This document shows positions 26,886 to 35,245 of a DNA stretch of 64,000 nucleotides, piece by piece. The notes beneath the pieces are model-generated. The model was not told the origin of the DNA. It ran no database searches and saw only the letters and a program-made list of their open reading frames with translations. The translations under genes were made by a program, and so were the position numbers. Position 1 is the first letter of the stretch. The number at the start of each line of letters is the position of its first letter. Source of the stretch: Zhongshania aliphaticivorans (GTDB taxonomy: Bacteria; Pseudomonadota; Gammaproteobacteria; Pseudomonadales; Spongiibacteraceae); NCBI RefSeq assembly GCF_001586255.1, contig NZ_CP014544.1, positions 1,209,501-1,273,500 of the forward strand. The letters run 5' to 3'.

Positions 26886-29357
26886 ATGCCGTGGTTTACC
26901 CGTTTGTATTTTGTGCTGTGTCGAATGTTGTCGGCGCCTTTTCTTGCTGGCGTAAAACCAAAGTTAATTCAATTTGACGAAGCGCTGTACGATCAGCTTC
27001 GCGGTAAGCCGGTGTGTTACGTACTGCGCTTGCACAGCTGGACTGATCGCTTTTTGCTTGAGCGCATCTTTAAAGCCCATGACCTGCCCCTGTTGCGCAC
27101 CTCGCCGGGTAAATTGCCGGATGCCGGACGCGCCAGCTGCCTTTATTTGCCTGTTTTAGCTGGACAGCGCGGCGGTTCTCGCGGCCAGCAAACTATGGCC
27201 GGGCTAATTGAGCAGGCTGCGCAAGGCGATTATCCCTTGCAGATTGTACCAGTATCGATTTTTTGGGGGCGTAACCCCGGCAGTGAGACCTCGTTCTTTA
27301 AATTACTGCTCGGGGATGGCGAGCGCGCCGGTGCGCTGCGTAAATTGCTGATTATTATTGCCCAGCGCCGCAATGTACTGGTGCATGTCGCCCAGCCCTT
27401 AACCTTTGATAAATTTGTGGCGCGCAAGAAAGACCCCGTGGCCGCGGCGGCCATGCTGGCCCGCATGATGTCCTTTTACTTTTCGCGTCGGGCAACCGCG
27501 AGCCTTGGGCCGCGTTCACTGTCGCGCCAGCAAATTATTGATGTTGTGCTGCGTCGTCAAACAGTGAAAGACGCAATCGCTGCCGAACTCAATGGGCCAG
27601 AAGACGACGTGAGCGCCATAAAAAAGAAGGCGCGGAAAATGGCCGAAGAAGTAGCGGCCAATTACAACGACCGCATGATTCGCGCACTAGAATTGATTTT
27701 GAGTTGGGTGTTTCGTAAGATTTTTTCGGGCTTAAATATCCATCATGTTGAGCGTCTACGCGAGACCGCAAATAGTCAGCAGCTGATATATATGCCTTCT
27801 CATCGCAGCCATTTCGATTATTTGCTCATCTCTTACACGCTTTATGTGCAGGGTTTGTTGGCACCGCATATTGCCGCTGGCGTGAATTTAAATTTTTGGC
27901 CGGTGGGCGGCATGTTGCGCCGGGGCGGCGCGTTTTATATTCGCCGCAGCTTCTCTGGGCAACCGCTTTATACTGCCGTGTTTCAATCCTATTTAGATGT
28001 AATTTTGAGCCGGGGCTACCCCGTGGAATTTTTCCCCGAGGGTGGCCGTAGCCGCACTGGGCGATTATTGCCGCCCAAAAAGGGCATGTTGCGAATGACG
28101 GTAGACAGCTTTATTCAGCAGCCTGGCCGCTCGGTGGCTTTAGTTCCTATTTACATTTGCTACGACAAACTGGTGGAAAGCGCCTCCTATGTTAAAGAGC
28201 TGCGTGGCGCCGCCAAGCAAAGTGAATCGGCGGGCGGCTTGTTAAAGGCCCGCAAAATTTTTAAATCGTCTTACGGCAGCCCCCATATCGCCTTCGGTGA
28301 GCCACTAAGTCTGGATGAATGTTTTAGTCATATTGAGCCTAATTGGCGCAAGTTGAATCAGCAGGGCGACCAGAGTTTTGTGCCTGCGGTAGTCGATTAT
28401 ATCGCCCAAGAAAATATGGAGCGGATCAACGCGGCGGCGGTGGTGAATCCCATTGGCCTAGTGTCCATGATCTTATTATCCAGTCCTCAGCGGGCGATGG
28501 CCGAAGACGAGTTGCTTTTGCAAATAGATCATTTTATTGCACTCTTAAAACGTCTGCCGTATAGCCCAGACGTGACGCTGCCTGAAGGCAGTGCTATTGA
28601 AATATTTGAGCAGGCAGCGCGCACGGCGGGACTTTCGCGTATTGAACACCCCTGGGGGCCGATTATTACCGCGACCGGAAAAGAAGCGGTAATGTTAACC
28701 TATTACCGCAATTCAGTGATGCACGTACTGGCTTTGCCGAGTTTGATCGCACGCTTTTTCCGCCACAGTCAGACCGTTAACGAGGCCGAGTTAATTCAGG
28801 CCTGTGTTTTGCTTTACCCTTTTGTGAAACAAGAATTGTTTTTGCGTGTGAGTATTGCTGATTGTGCCGAGGCGGTTGCTGAACAAATAAATAATTTGGT
28901 CGACCTCAATTTGCTGAGTCGCAATGAGGCAGGCGGCAGCTTGAGCCGCGCCAATGTCGGCACCGAGACCTACGCCGTGTTGACCGGGCTTGGTCGTATT
29001 CTGCGGGAAACCTTTGAACGCTACACCGTAACGAGTCTGTTATTGGTACAAGAAATTTCTGACACCCCAGCACCTCGCAAAGACATTGAACAACACACCA
29101 TTGAAATGGCGCAGCGCTTAGCGATACTAAGTGGCCGCGAGGCGCCGGAATATTTCGATAAAAACCTGTTTCGTGTTTATATGGACACCCTCATAAAGCA
29201 GGGCCTGTTAGTGCTTGAAGAGGGGAGTGACGAGGAGTTGCTCCGGGTAGATAAACGTCTGGAGTCTTTGTCGCAGCGCTGGGTGGCCTTGTTAGGGCCC
29301 GATGTGCAACAAAGTATGCAGCAGTTAATACGTAAGCAGACAATTCAGGGTAGTTGA
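26886..29357 (+). CDS. plsB: Glycerol-3-phosphate 1-O-acyltransferase PlsB
   Basis: It acylates sn-glycerol-3-phosphate at position 1 on the inner membrane, the first step of phospholipid synthesis. With the ATG at 26886, the acyltransferase blocks are HRSHFD (306-311, HX4D), GGAFYIRRSF, FPEGGRSRTGRLLPP and VALVPIYICYD. The His306/Asp311 numbering equals that of E. coli PlsB, which supports this start over a GTG at 26853 with no good ribosome site; AGGA lies 10 bases before the ATG. At 823 residues it is close to the family length. It stands alone, divergent from selO. Confidence 0.95.
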   Translation: MPWFTRLYFVLCRMLSAPFLAGVKPKLIQFDEALYDQLRGKPVCYVLRLHSWTDRFLLERIFKAHDLPLLRTSPGKLPDAGRASCLYLPVLAGQRGGSRGQQTMAGLIEQAAQGDYPLQIVPVSIFWGRNPGSETSFFKLLLGDGERAGALRKLLIIIAQRRNVLVHVAQPLTFDKFVARKKDPVAAAAMLARMMSFYFSRRATASLGPRSLSRQQIIDVVLRRQTVKDAIAAELNGPEDDVSAIKKKARKMAEEVAANYNDRMIRALELILSWVFRKIFSGLNIHHVERLRETANSQQLIYMPSHRSHFDYLLISYTLYVQGLLAPHIAAGVNLNFWPVGGMLRRGGAFYIRRSFSGQPLYTAVFQSYLDVILSRGYPVEFFPEGGRSRTGRLLPPKKGMLRMTVDSFIQQPGRSVALVPIYICYDKLVESASYVKELRGAAKQSESAGGLLKARKIFKSSYGSPHIAFGEPLSLDECFSHIEPNWRKLNQQGDQSFVPAVVDYIAQENMERINAAAVVNPIGLVSMILLSSPQRAMAEDELLLQIDHFIALLKRLPYSPDVTLPEGSAIEIFEQAARTAGLSRIEHPWGPIITATGKEAVMLTYYRNSVMHVLALPSLIARFFRHSQTVNEAELIQACVLLYPFVKQELFLRVSIADCAEAVAEQINNLVDLNLLSRNEAGGSLSRANVGTETYAVLTGLGRILRETFERYTVTSLLLVQEISDTPAPRKDIEQHTIEMAQRLAILSGREAPEYFDKNLFRVYMDTLIKQGLLVLEEGSDEELLRVDKRLESLSQRWVALLGPDVQQSMQQLIRKQTIQGS

Positions 29358-29404
29358 GATTAAAACTTAGCCTCTCGGTGTATTTATAAAATAGGAATAA
29401 GAAA

Positions 29405-29794
29405 ATGGCATTAGTTAGCGTTGTAATAGGTGTGATTTTACTCGAGTACATTGTGTTTGTGATGATGGTTGGAATGACCCGCGGTAAAACCGGTATTCAG
29501 GCTCCGGCCATGACCGGAGACCCAAAGTTGGAAAGAATGATTCGTGTGCAGCTAAATACCCTAGAGCAAATGGTAGTGGTGATTCCCGCGATGTGGCTAT
29601 TTGCTAGCTATGTTAGTGAACCGGTAGCAGCGGGCTTAGGTGCCCTGTTTGTTCTTGGCCGTGCGCTGTATTGCCGGGGCTACCTAATGGCGGCAGAAAA
29701 ACGCAGCCTAGGCTTTGGTATTGGTGGCCTGGCAACACTGGTATTAGTACTTGGTGGCCTCTATGGCAGTGTAATAGCCGCGTTAGCTAGCTGA
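29405..29794 (+). CDS. MAPEG family membrane protein
   Basis: A 129-residue protein with four hydrophobic segments and the MAPEG signature RVQLNTLEQMVVVIPAMW (48-65). In eukaryotes the family includes glutathione-dependent eicosanoid enzymes; the bacterial YecN-type members have no settled function. AATAGGAATAAGAAA precedes the ATG. It follows plsB by under 50 bases on the same strand and may be co-transcribed. A perfect hairpin follows the gene. Confidence 0.85.
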   Translation: MALVSVVIGVILLEYIVFVMMVGMTRGKTGIQAPAMTGDPKLERMIRVQLNTLEQMVVVIPAMWLFASYVSEPVAAGLGALFVLGRALYCRGYLMAAEKRSLGFGIGGLATLVLVLGGLYGSVIAALAS

Positions 29795-29802
29795 GTTTAC
29801 TG

Positions 29803-29839
29803 GCCTCGAGTGGCGCGATACCGCCGTGTCACTCGAGGC
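29803..29839 (+). terminator. Hairpin after the MAPEG gene, probable terminator
   Basis: A perfect 10-bp stem, GCCTCGAGTG with CACTCGAGGC, encloses a 17-base loop and is followed by TTAAT. The T-tract is short, so termination is likely but not certain. Confidence 0.6.
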
Positions 29840-30000
29840 TTAATATGTGCTACTTTCATCGTAAAAGTCCCTTCCCAGTTTACCTACTCACTCGATAATC
29901 CATACAGACGATAGCTCGCCAATAGCGGGAGCTGCGATTATCCCTTGTTAAATGGTGCGGTTTTGATTCCGCAATAATAAAAATGACAAGTGAGACAGTT

Positions 30001-32193
30001 ATGAGCAATTTTGTTTACCGAGTATCGGCTCTCGCGATGGCGATTGCGCTCAACTCGAGTGGCGCGCTGGCTGCAAACGATTTGGCGCTAGAAGAAATTT
30101 TGGTTACCGCCGAAAAGCGGGAAAGTTCTTTGCAGGACACCCCAATTTCAATTCTGGCATTTTCAAGTGAGCGCCTCGAGCGCTTTGGCATTAGCGATCT
30201 TGGCGACATTGCGGGCTTGGCGCCCAACGTCACCATTACACCCTTCCCCAATAGTCGCAGCTCCCTTGTGGTATTTATGCGTGGGGTTGGCAATAACGAC
30301 AGCCAGTCGACTCAAGATCCCGCTGTGGGCATTTATTTAGACGGCGTTTACGTCGCGCGCAGTATTGGCTTAACCAGTGATGTTGCCGACCTTGAGCGCA
30401 TTGAAGTACTGCGTGGCCCGCAAGGCACCTTATACGGCCGCAATACCACCGGCGGCGCCATCAATTTAATTACCGCAAAGCCCGGCGAAGAATTTGCCAT
30501 TAGCCAGCAGTTTAGTGCGGGTAATCGCGATTACTGGCGCTTATTAAGCAAAATTGAAAGCGGAAAAGTTGGCGGCTTTTCGGCCAAGCTAAGTTACTTA
30601 GAGTCTGGCCACGACGGCTGGGTTGAGAATACCGGCGAAGGTAAAAACTTTGGCGAAGAAGAAAAACAAGCTGGCCGCGCCGCCGTGCGCTGGGATCTCA
30701 GCGAGCGAGTAAGTATTGATTACGCTTACGACTTCTCCGAAATTGACGGCCCCCAGCATTATTACCAAACCACATCCTCTACTGGCAATGCTATTCCGGC
30801 GAATGAACAGCGCAGTGACACTGGTAGTTGGGATGGCGGCGTAACACCAAGCCACACCGAAATTAGCGGTCACAGCTTTATTGTTAGCATCGATACCGGC
30901 TGGGGCGAGCTAAAGTCCATTAGCGGCTACCGTGAGCTTGCTGAAGATATTGTGCAGAATTACGGTGGCGGCTTGCCCGGCTTTAAAATTGGTGTCGACA
31001 TTGAACAAGATCAGCTCTCGCAAGAGTTTCAGTTTGTCGGTGAGAGCGGCGAAAACTGGCGCTATGTCGCCGGGCTATATTACTTTAAAGAACACGGCAG
31101 CGAGCTAGAAACCGACACCGTGCCGGTGCTAATTCCCGACCCCAATCCACTCTTGCCGCCCACCTTACTCACCGTGACGCTTGAAGATCGGCAAATCTAT
31201 TCAACCTCTGAGGCCTATGCTGCCTACGGTCAGCTGACTTGGTCCCCAGCGATGCTTGCGCATCGCTTAGATGTGACTTTGGGTGGACGCTACACCGTTG
31301 ATAAGCGCGAAGCGCGCAAAGACAGTGCAGTGTATTTTACTGGCGGCGAACAGTCAGACAGCGAGACTTGGAGCAACTTTAACCCCAGCCTCACCCTAGA
31401 CTATAACTGGACCGACGAGCTGAGTACCTTTGCTAAGGTGGTCACCGCCTATAAGTCGGGTGGTTACAATGTGCGTAGTACCGAAGACGGATTTACCCCG
31501 CCTTTTGATGAAGAGCATATGGTGTCCTACGAGTTTGGGGTCAAGTCGAGCTGGCTTAATAATCGCGTCAGCGTCAACGCCTCGGTGTTTCGCGCTGAAT
31601 ACGAAGACATGCAATTGCAGCAGATCACCAATAACGCCACCATCTTCCTCACCGACGTATTCAACGTAGGTGAGGCTCAGATCGACGGCTTTGAAATTGA
31701 TGTCATGGCGGTGTTAATGCGCGGCCTAACCATGCAGCTGTCTTACGGCTATACCGATGCCGATTTCATCGAATATATCGACCAGCGCGGCGCTAGCCCA
31801 ACCCAGGGCGAAAACGTCGCCAATCAGGCCGAAATGCCCTATGCACCAGAACACAATTACACTCTTGGCTTGGATTATGAGCGCGCGGTGGGCAGTGTAT
31901 CTAGCCCCATGATGCTGAATGCGAGTATTGACTATCAATGGACCGACGAGCGCTACGGCACGGCTTTTAATGACGATATGAGCGGCTTTTTCCTCGACGA
32001 TTACGGCCTAGTAAACGCACGGCTCGCGCTGTCGGATATCAGCCTCGGACGCCTTGGTCTAGAAGTCGCACTGTGGGGGCGCAACCTCGATGATCAGGAA
32101 TACAAAGTGCACAGCATTAGCCTGGGCGCCTACCAAGCGGGCTATTTTGGCGAGCCCAAAAGCTATGGCATGGATATTCGCCTGAGTTTCTAA
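30001..32193 (+). CDS. TonB-dependent receptor
   Basis: With the ATG at 30001 (GAG 9 bases upstream; an ATG 18 bases earlier lacks a ribosome site) the protein has 730 residues. There is a signal peptide ending near GALA, a TonB box-like LEEILVTAEKRESSLQDTPI, the plug motif DLERIEVLRGPQGTLYGRNT and NTTGGAINLIT, and a 22-strand-type barrel ending in aromatic Phe (DIRLSF). This subtype is abundant in marine gammaproteobacteria and sphingomonads that use terpenoids, steroids or polyphenols. The ligand is not readable from sequence. No partner transporter is adjacent. Confidence 0.93.
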   Translation: MSNFVYRVSALAMAIALNSSGALAANDLALEEILVTAEKRESSLQDTPISILAFSSERLERFGISDLGDIAGLAPNVTITPFPNSRSSLVVFMRGVGNNDSQSTQDPAVGIYLDGVYVARSIGLTSDVADLERIEVLRGPQGTLYGRNTTGGAINLITAKPGEEFAISQQFSAGNRDYWRLLSKIESGKVGGFSAKLSYLESGHDGWVENTGEGKNFGEEEKQAGRAAVRWDLSERVSIDYAYDFSEIDGPQHYYQTTSSTGNAIPANEQRSDTGSWDGGVTPSHTEISGHSFIVSIDTGWGELKSISGYRELAEDIVQNYGGGLPGFKIGVDIEQDQLSQEFQFVGESGENWRYVAGLYYFKEHGSELETDTVPVLIPDPNPLLPPTLLTVTLEDRQIYSTSEAYAAYGQLTWSPAMLAHRLDVTLGGRYTVDKREARKDSAVYFTGGEQSDSETWSNFNPSLTLDYNWTDELSTFAKVVTAYKSGGYNVRSTEDGFTPPFDEEHMVSYEFGVKSSWLNNRVSVNASVFRAEYEDMQLQQITNNATIFLTDVFNVGEAQIDGFEIDVMAVLMRGLTMQLSYGYTDADFIEYIDQRGASPTQGENVANQAEMPYAPEHNYTLGLDYERAVGSVSSPMMLNASIDYQWTDERYGTAFNDDMSGFFLDDYGLVNARLALSDISLGRLGLEVALWGRNLDDQEYKVHSISLGAYQAGYFGEPKSYGMDIRLSF

Positions 32194-32209
32194 TTACAGA
32201 TACAACACC

Positions 32210-32256
32210 AATGCCAGCAGCGGCAACCATTTGTTCATGACGCAGCTGTTGGCATT
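32210..32256. other. Hairpin between the TonB receptor and GNAT genes
   Basis: AATGCCAGCAGC (32210-32221) pairs with GCTGTTGGCATT (32245-32256), with one wobble, over a 23-base loop. There is no clear T-tract. It may be a weak terminator or an mRNA-stabilising structure for the receptor transcript. Confidence 0.5.
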
Positions 32257-32306
32257 CGCTTTGCATTTCCAACTGTAGTTAAATTGGCTATAGACATGGA
32301 GGTGTT

Positions 32307-32897
32307 ATGGTATTCGACAAGATAGTGTTAGACGGTCCCAACGTGCGACTAGAGCCGCTGTCGATTAGCCATAAGCAGGGCCTAGCCGAAGCCATCGCCG
32401 ACGGCGAATTGTGGCGAATCTTCGTTACCAAAGTTCCTCACCCCGACGACCTCGACGAATTTATCGGCAACGCCTATTATGCGCTAGAAGAGGGCGACGG
32501 CCTCGTATTCGCCATCATCGATAAACGCAGTGGCAGGGTAGTTGGCTCCAGTCGCTATATGCGCGCCAGCCCGCCAAATAAGCGTGTAGAAATAGGCTTT
32601 AGCTTCATTGCCAAATCCCATCAAAAAACCCACATCAATACCGAAGCCAAACTCTTGATGCTGGAACACGCCTTTGAAAACCTAAAAGTAAACCGGGTCG
32701 AGTTCGTCACCGATTTTCTTAATCAAAACTCCCGCAACGCCATATTGCGCCTAGGCGCCAAGCAAGAAGGCATTCTGCGCAACCACATGGTAATGGCCGA
32801 CGGCCGAATTCGAGACTCCGTGGTGTTCACCATTATCAGTAATGAATGGCCGGGAGTTAAGCAGCATCTTACGGCGAAATTGGCACAGACTGCTTAG
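32307..32897 (+). CDS. GNAT family N-acetyltransferase (RimJ/RimL type)
   Basis: This 196-residue protein resembles RimL-type acetyltransferases: N-terminal RLEPLSISHKQGLAEAI, a central VEIGFSFIAKSHQKTHINTE segment covering the acetyl-CoA loop region, and NRVEFVTDFLNQNSRNAILR with the usual Asn-Ser/Ala-Ile helix. It would acetylate an amino group of a protein N-terminus or small molecule; the target is unknown. A GGAGG site precedes the ATG. It is the last intact gene before the decayed accessory patch. Confidence 0.88.
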   Translation: MVFDKIVLDGPNVRLEPLSISHKQGLAEAIADGELWRIFVTKVPHPDDLDEFIGNAYYALEEGDGLVFAIIDKRSGRVVGSSRYMRASPPNKRVEIGFSFIAKSHQKTHINTEAKLLMLEHAFENLKVNRVEFVTDFLNQNSRNAILRLGAKQEGILRNHMVMADGRIRDSVVFTIISNEWPGVKQHLTAKLAQTA

Positions 32898-33030
32898 GGT
32901 GAGCTTGGTGTGAAGCTTGTTGGTTTTCTCAATAGCAGCCAGCCCGCAATTAGCGAGCTAACGTCTAACTGGGTTCGTGCTATGCCATCGCTGGAGGTGT
33001 GCTATCTTCAAAAAGGACAGGCATCTTCCT
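32898..33030. other. Non-coding flank of the RAYT element
   Basis: No gene is visible. It ends with GGACAGGCA at 33015-33023, an extra partial copy of the terminal motif of the neighbouring mobile element. Confidence 0.5.
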
Positions 33031-34277
33031 AATAACGGACAGGCACTTTTTAAAAGCTAAGAAAAGCCCCCCTCATCATAAATATCACGCCCTACTTTTA
33101 CGCTGAGTATTCACAACACCGACGACAAAATCTCGGAAATTACCGTTGAAAGCCGGTTTTGCAATGCAGAAGCCCCTGAGCCAAACCGCCCATCGGGTTT
33201 TAGGTGAGAGTTTGAATTATTAAGCGACTTTGTTTGTACCTTGCCGCGTTTTCGCAAAGCGTTTCCGATAAATCTGCTCAAAGGCAGTGGCATTGTTCAG
33301 CCATGTTTTTTGGTCAATACCCAAGCGCTTTAGAATTGGGGGCAGGTTTTGAGCGATAGCGCCGCGTTTGTCATTGCAAACTTGCCTGCCAGTGTAGTCC
33401 ACTAATTCTAGGTAATCTTTGAGCTTAAAACGAATGCCGTGTTGGTGTTTATCGGTGGCATTTCCGTCAAAGGGCAGCATGGGTTTGAGGGTGAAATTAA
33501 AATGATTAAGTTGATGGCTTTGAATAAGGTTGGTGATGCTCTTTGCTAAGTTCAATGAGGGGCGAATACGCTCTTTAATACTAGTGTGCTCAGATTATTC
33601 TGGGATCGGTGCTATCGCTGCACGTACTGGATTCAAATCCACATAGGCCATACAACTTAATAGTGCTTCTTCGCTTAACAATGCTTGGGAGCAATAGCGG
33701 GCTTCCCAAAAATGGCCTCGGCAGCCATCTTCCTTATTCGCCATGCGGGCAATCGGCTCGTTTAAACATTTCATAAACCAACCCAAATTCGCTAAGCGCT
33801 GCCGATAGATCGAAATAATTTCATTTAGCACCTGCTGTTCCGGGGCAGGAAGCTCGACACCTTTAAGGTATTGCTGAACCAAGAACGGCCCTTTGAATAA
33901 GCTCGTCCAGCGCTCCAGTACCTCGCGATCAGACCAATCATTGGCCACGTCCGGCGAGAGCTTGACGACCAAATGCAAGTGATTAGCCATCACTGCATAG
34001 GCGGCAATATCAAGAGCAAACAGGCTACTGAGTAAATGGATGCGCTGCTCAATAAAGAGTCGGCGATGGGAATAGTCTTTGCCACTGGCATGATCGACGC
34101 CGCAGAGAAACGAGCGTCGAACACAGCGAGAAGTGACGTGGTAGTAGGGTGTATCGTCGACACAGACTAGGGCTTTTCTAGGTAAAGTCATCGTAATTCC
34201 TTTTACGATTTGGTGAATTAAACGTAAAGCAGAGTTATTATTTTGTCAATTTTAGAGTGCCTGTCCTTATTAAATTA
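33031..34277. mobile_element. RAYT/Y1-transposase element with imperfect inverted ends
   Basis: The left end reads inward AATAACGGACAGGCACTTTTTAAAA split around 33031-33055, and the right end, read on the minus strand from about 34270, AATAAGGACAGGCACTCTAAAA. These match except for one inserted base and small changes. Between them lies only a broken Y1-transposase gene. GGACAGGCAC-type ends beside such transposases fit REP-associated tyrosine transposases. The element sits next to a broken ccdA, suggesting insertion in or near a toxin-antitoxin locus. Confidence 0.6.
33220..34191 (-). pseudogene. REP-associated tyrosine transposase (RAYT, Y1/IS200-like), one internal stop
   Basis: From the start at 34191 the frame has the HUH motif ANHLHLVV and the RAYT-typical RGHFWEARYCSQALLSEEAL and MAYVDLNPVRAA. 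A TAA at 33595-33597 interrupts it. In the same frame the reading resumes as SEHTSIKERIRPS and continues through LKDYLELVDYTGRQVCNDKR and LPPILKRLGI, the conserved C-terminal part of this family, ending at 33220. A single nonsense codon therefore splits a gene of about 323 codons. The N-terminal 198-residue product retains the HUH motif but lacks the tail and is probably inactive; readthrough is possible. Confidence 0.85.
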
Positions 34278-34359
34278 GGGCGTGATTTCTAATATCGCTC
34301 TGTATGGGTATGAAGCCATTTAGAAAAAAGCGTGAACGAATTGTCGTAATGTAAGGCAA
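34278..34359 (-). pseudogene. Possible ccdB remnant
   Basis: Directly after the ccdA-like stop, one minus-strand frame reads FLNGFIPIQSDI, faintly like the PYLLDIQSD segment near the CcdB N-terminus. The rest is missing at the RAYT boundary. Position supports it more than sequence does. Confidence 0.3.
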
Positions 34360-34608
34360 TCAAAACTCCCTGAATTCGTCACCAAAACAGCCATGTTCAT
34401 CTATAAATTGATTGTAGGCTTGTATGGCGTTCTTGTTCTCATCGGTCCATTTTTCAGAATTTAACTTTGCTAATTTGTCGCTAAGGGCTTGCTCAAGTGT
34501 TGCCGAGAGATTGGTTTTTTAGTCTTTGCACTTTTTGAGTAAATTGCGGTTTAAACCAAGGTTTGTAGACTCTTTTGGGGATTTTTGGGCAAATAGGCGC
34601 TGTATGAT
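34360..34608 (-). pseudogene. Broken ccdA-type antitoxin gene
   Basis: Read leftward, the frame gives QKSPKESTNLGLNRNLLKKC, a stop, then KTNLSATLEQALSDKLAKLN and further SEKWTDENKNAIQAYNQFID EHGCFGDEFREF. This is the full CcdA pattern: TNLxLN DNA-binding ribbon, INLSATLEQAL, then W-ENxxAIxAYNxFIxEHGxFxDxxRxF, which wraps the CcdB toxin. The in-frame TAA (34519-34521) lies where family members have Leu (TTA to TAA), and the expected start region has ATA instead of ATG. Downstream, where ccdB should begin, only a degenerate stretch reaches the RAYT element. Confidence 0.75.
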
Positions 34609-34749
34609 TTTGTCCGCTAGCCGAATACATAGCTATCATTCTGCGCATGTATGGGGGTATTGCAAGCCCAAGCTAAATCTTAATGCCCGGAGCCTTTGTT
34701 GCCATTTAGTCCTTTGCCTCCCAGCTTAAAGTCGCTACAATCGCCCCAC
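34609..34749. other. Non-coding leader before the riboswitch
   Basis: No gene is visible. The promoter for the cobalamin operon should lie here, but no clear -35/-10 pair could be assigned. Confidence 0.4.
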
Positions 34750-34912
34750 CAAAGGTGCTCTGTAAAGAGATAATCGGGAAGTCTGGTGTGTATTTGAATC
34801 CAGCGCTGCCCCCGCATCGGTAATTAAGCTAGATTCGCCATAACCACTGTGCCACGGCATGGGAAGGGGTGAACCGAGGAGAGATCCGCTTATGAGCCCG
34901 AAGACCGGCCAT
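34750..34912 (+). promoter_or_regulatory. Cobalamin riboswitch upstream of the cbi operon
   Basis: Conserved elements appear in order: AGGTGCTC with GAGATAATCGGGAAGTCTGG, AATCCAGCGCTGCCCCCGCA, CGGTAAT, the ACTGTGCCACGGCATGGGAAGG B12-box region, and GAGCCCGAAGACCGGCC at the 3' side. This is the standard aptamer for adenosylcobalamin-type ligands, which represses downstream genes when the cofactor is abundant. The first coding regions are 50-320 bases downstream. A GAGGAG shortly after could be the sequestered ribosome site. Confidence 0.93.
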
Positions 34913-34957
34913 TGGTTTCATTCACAGAACATCGCACGGCGGGTGCGAGGAGATTTC

Positions 34958-35092
34958 ATGTACTCTCGGTTTTCTGCGCAATTTCCAGCGCTGGAATTCG
35001 GCTTTATTGCCGCTATTCCGCATATTCCCTCGTTTTTCATAACGCGTGTATTCCGCATACCGGCCTTATTCTACATCCCTAGCTTATTCTGA
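34958..35092 (+). CDS. Small ORF directly after the riboswitch (44 codons)
   Basis: ATG at 34958 has a strong GAGGAG 6 bases upstream, placed right behind the aptamer where a regulated ribosome site is expected. The predicted peptide is hydrophobic with repeated Ile-Pro turns (HIPSFF, FRIPALFYIPSLF). It matches nothing I recognise. It may be a leader peptide, the remnant of a small cobalt-transport protein, or a chance frame. Confidence 0.3.
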   Translation: MYSRFSAQFPALEFGFIAAIPHIPSFFITRVFRIPALFYIPSLF

Positions 35093-35164
35093 GTTTTATT
35101 GTATCGCGTCGTCGTTAATTTAACGGCGATATAAGTACGTTCAGAATTTCTAAAGGAGTAGGAA

Positions 35165-35245
35165 ATGACACTGCGTTTGCACGTTCAAAAGTTGGCTATT
35201 GCTCGTTCTCTTTTAACAAAGGGCGGGGTGACATATGCCTGCTGA
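35165..35245 (+). CDS. Small ORF overlapping the cbiA start (26 codons)
   Basis: ATG at 35165 follows AAAGGAGTAGGAA, one of the best ribosome sites in the region. The frame (MTLRLHVQKLAIARSLLTKG and six more) runs 11 bases past the cbiA ATG at 35235 before TGA. The overlap suggests translational coupling of cbiA to a leader peptide. Function is unknown and the reading may be fortuitous. Confidence 0.35.
   Translation: MTLRLHVQKLAIARSLLTKGGVTYAC

Noticed and set aside
34859-34957. Upstream extension of the small ORF into the riboswitch
   Set aside because: These codons lie inside the aptamer and have no ribosome site; only the ATG at 34958 is plausible.
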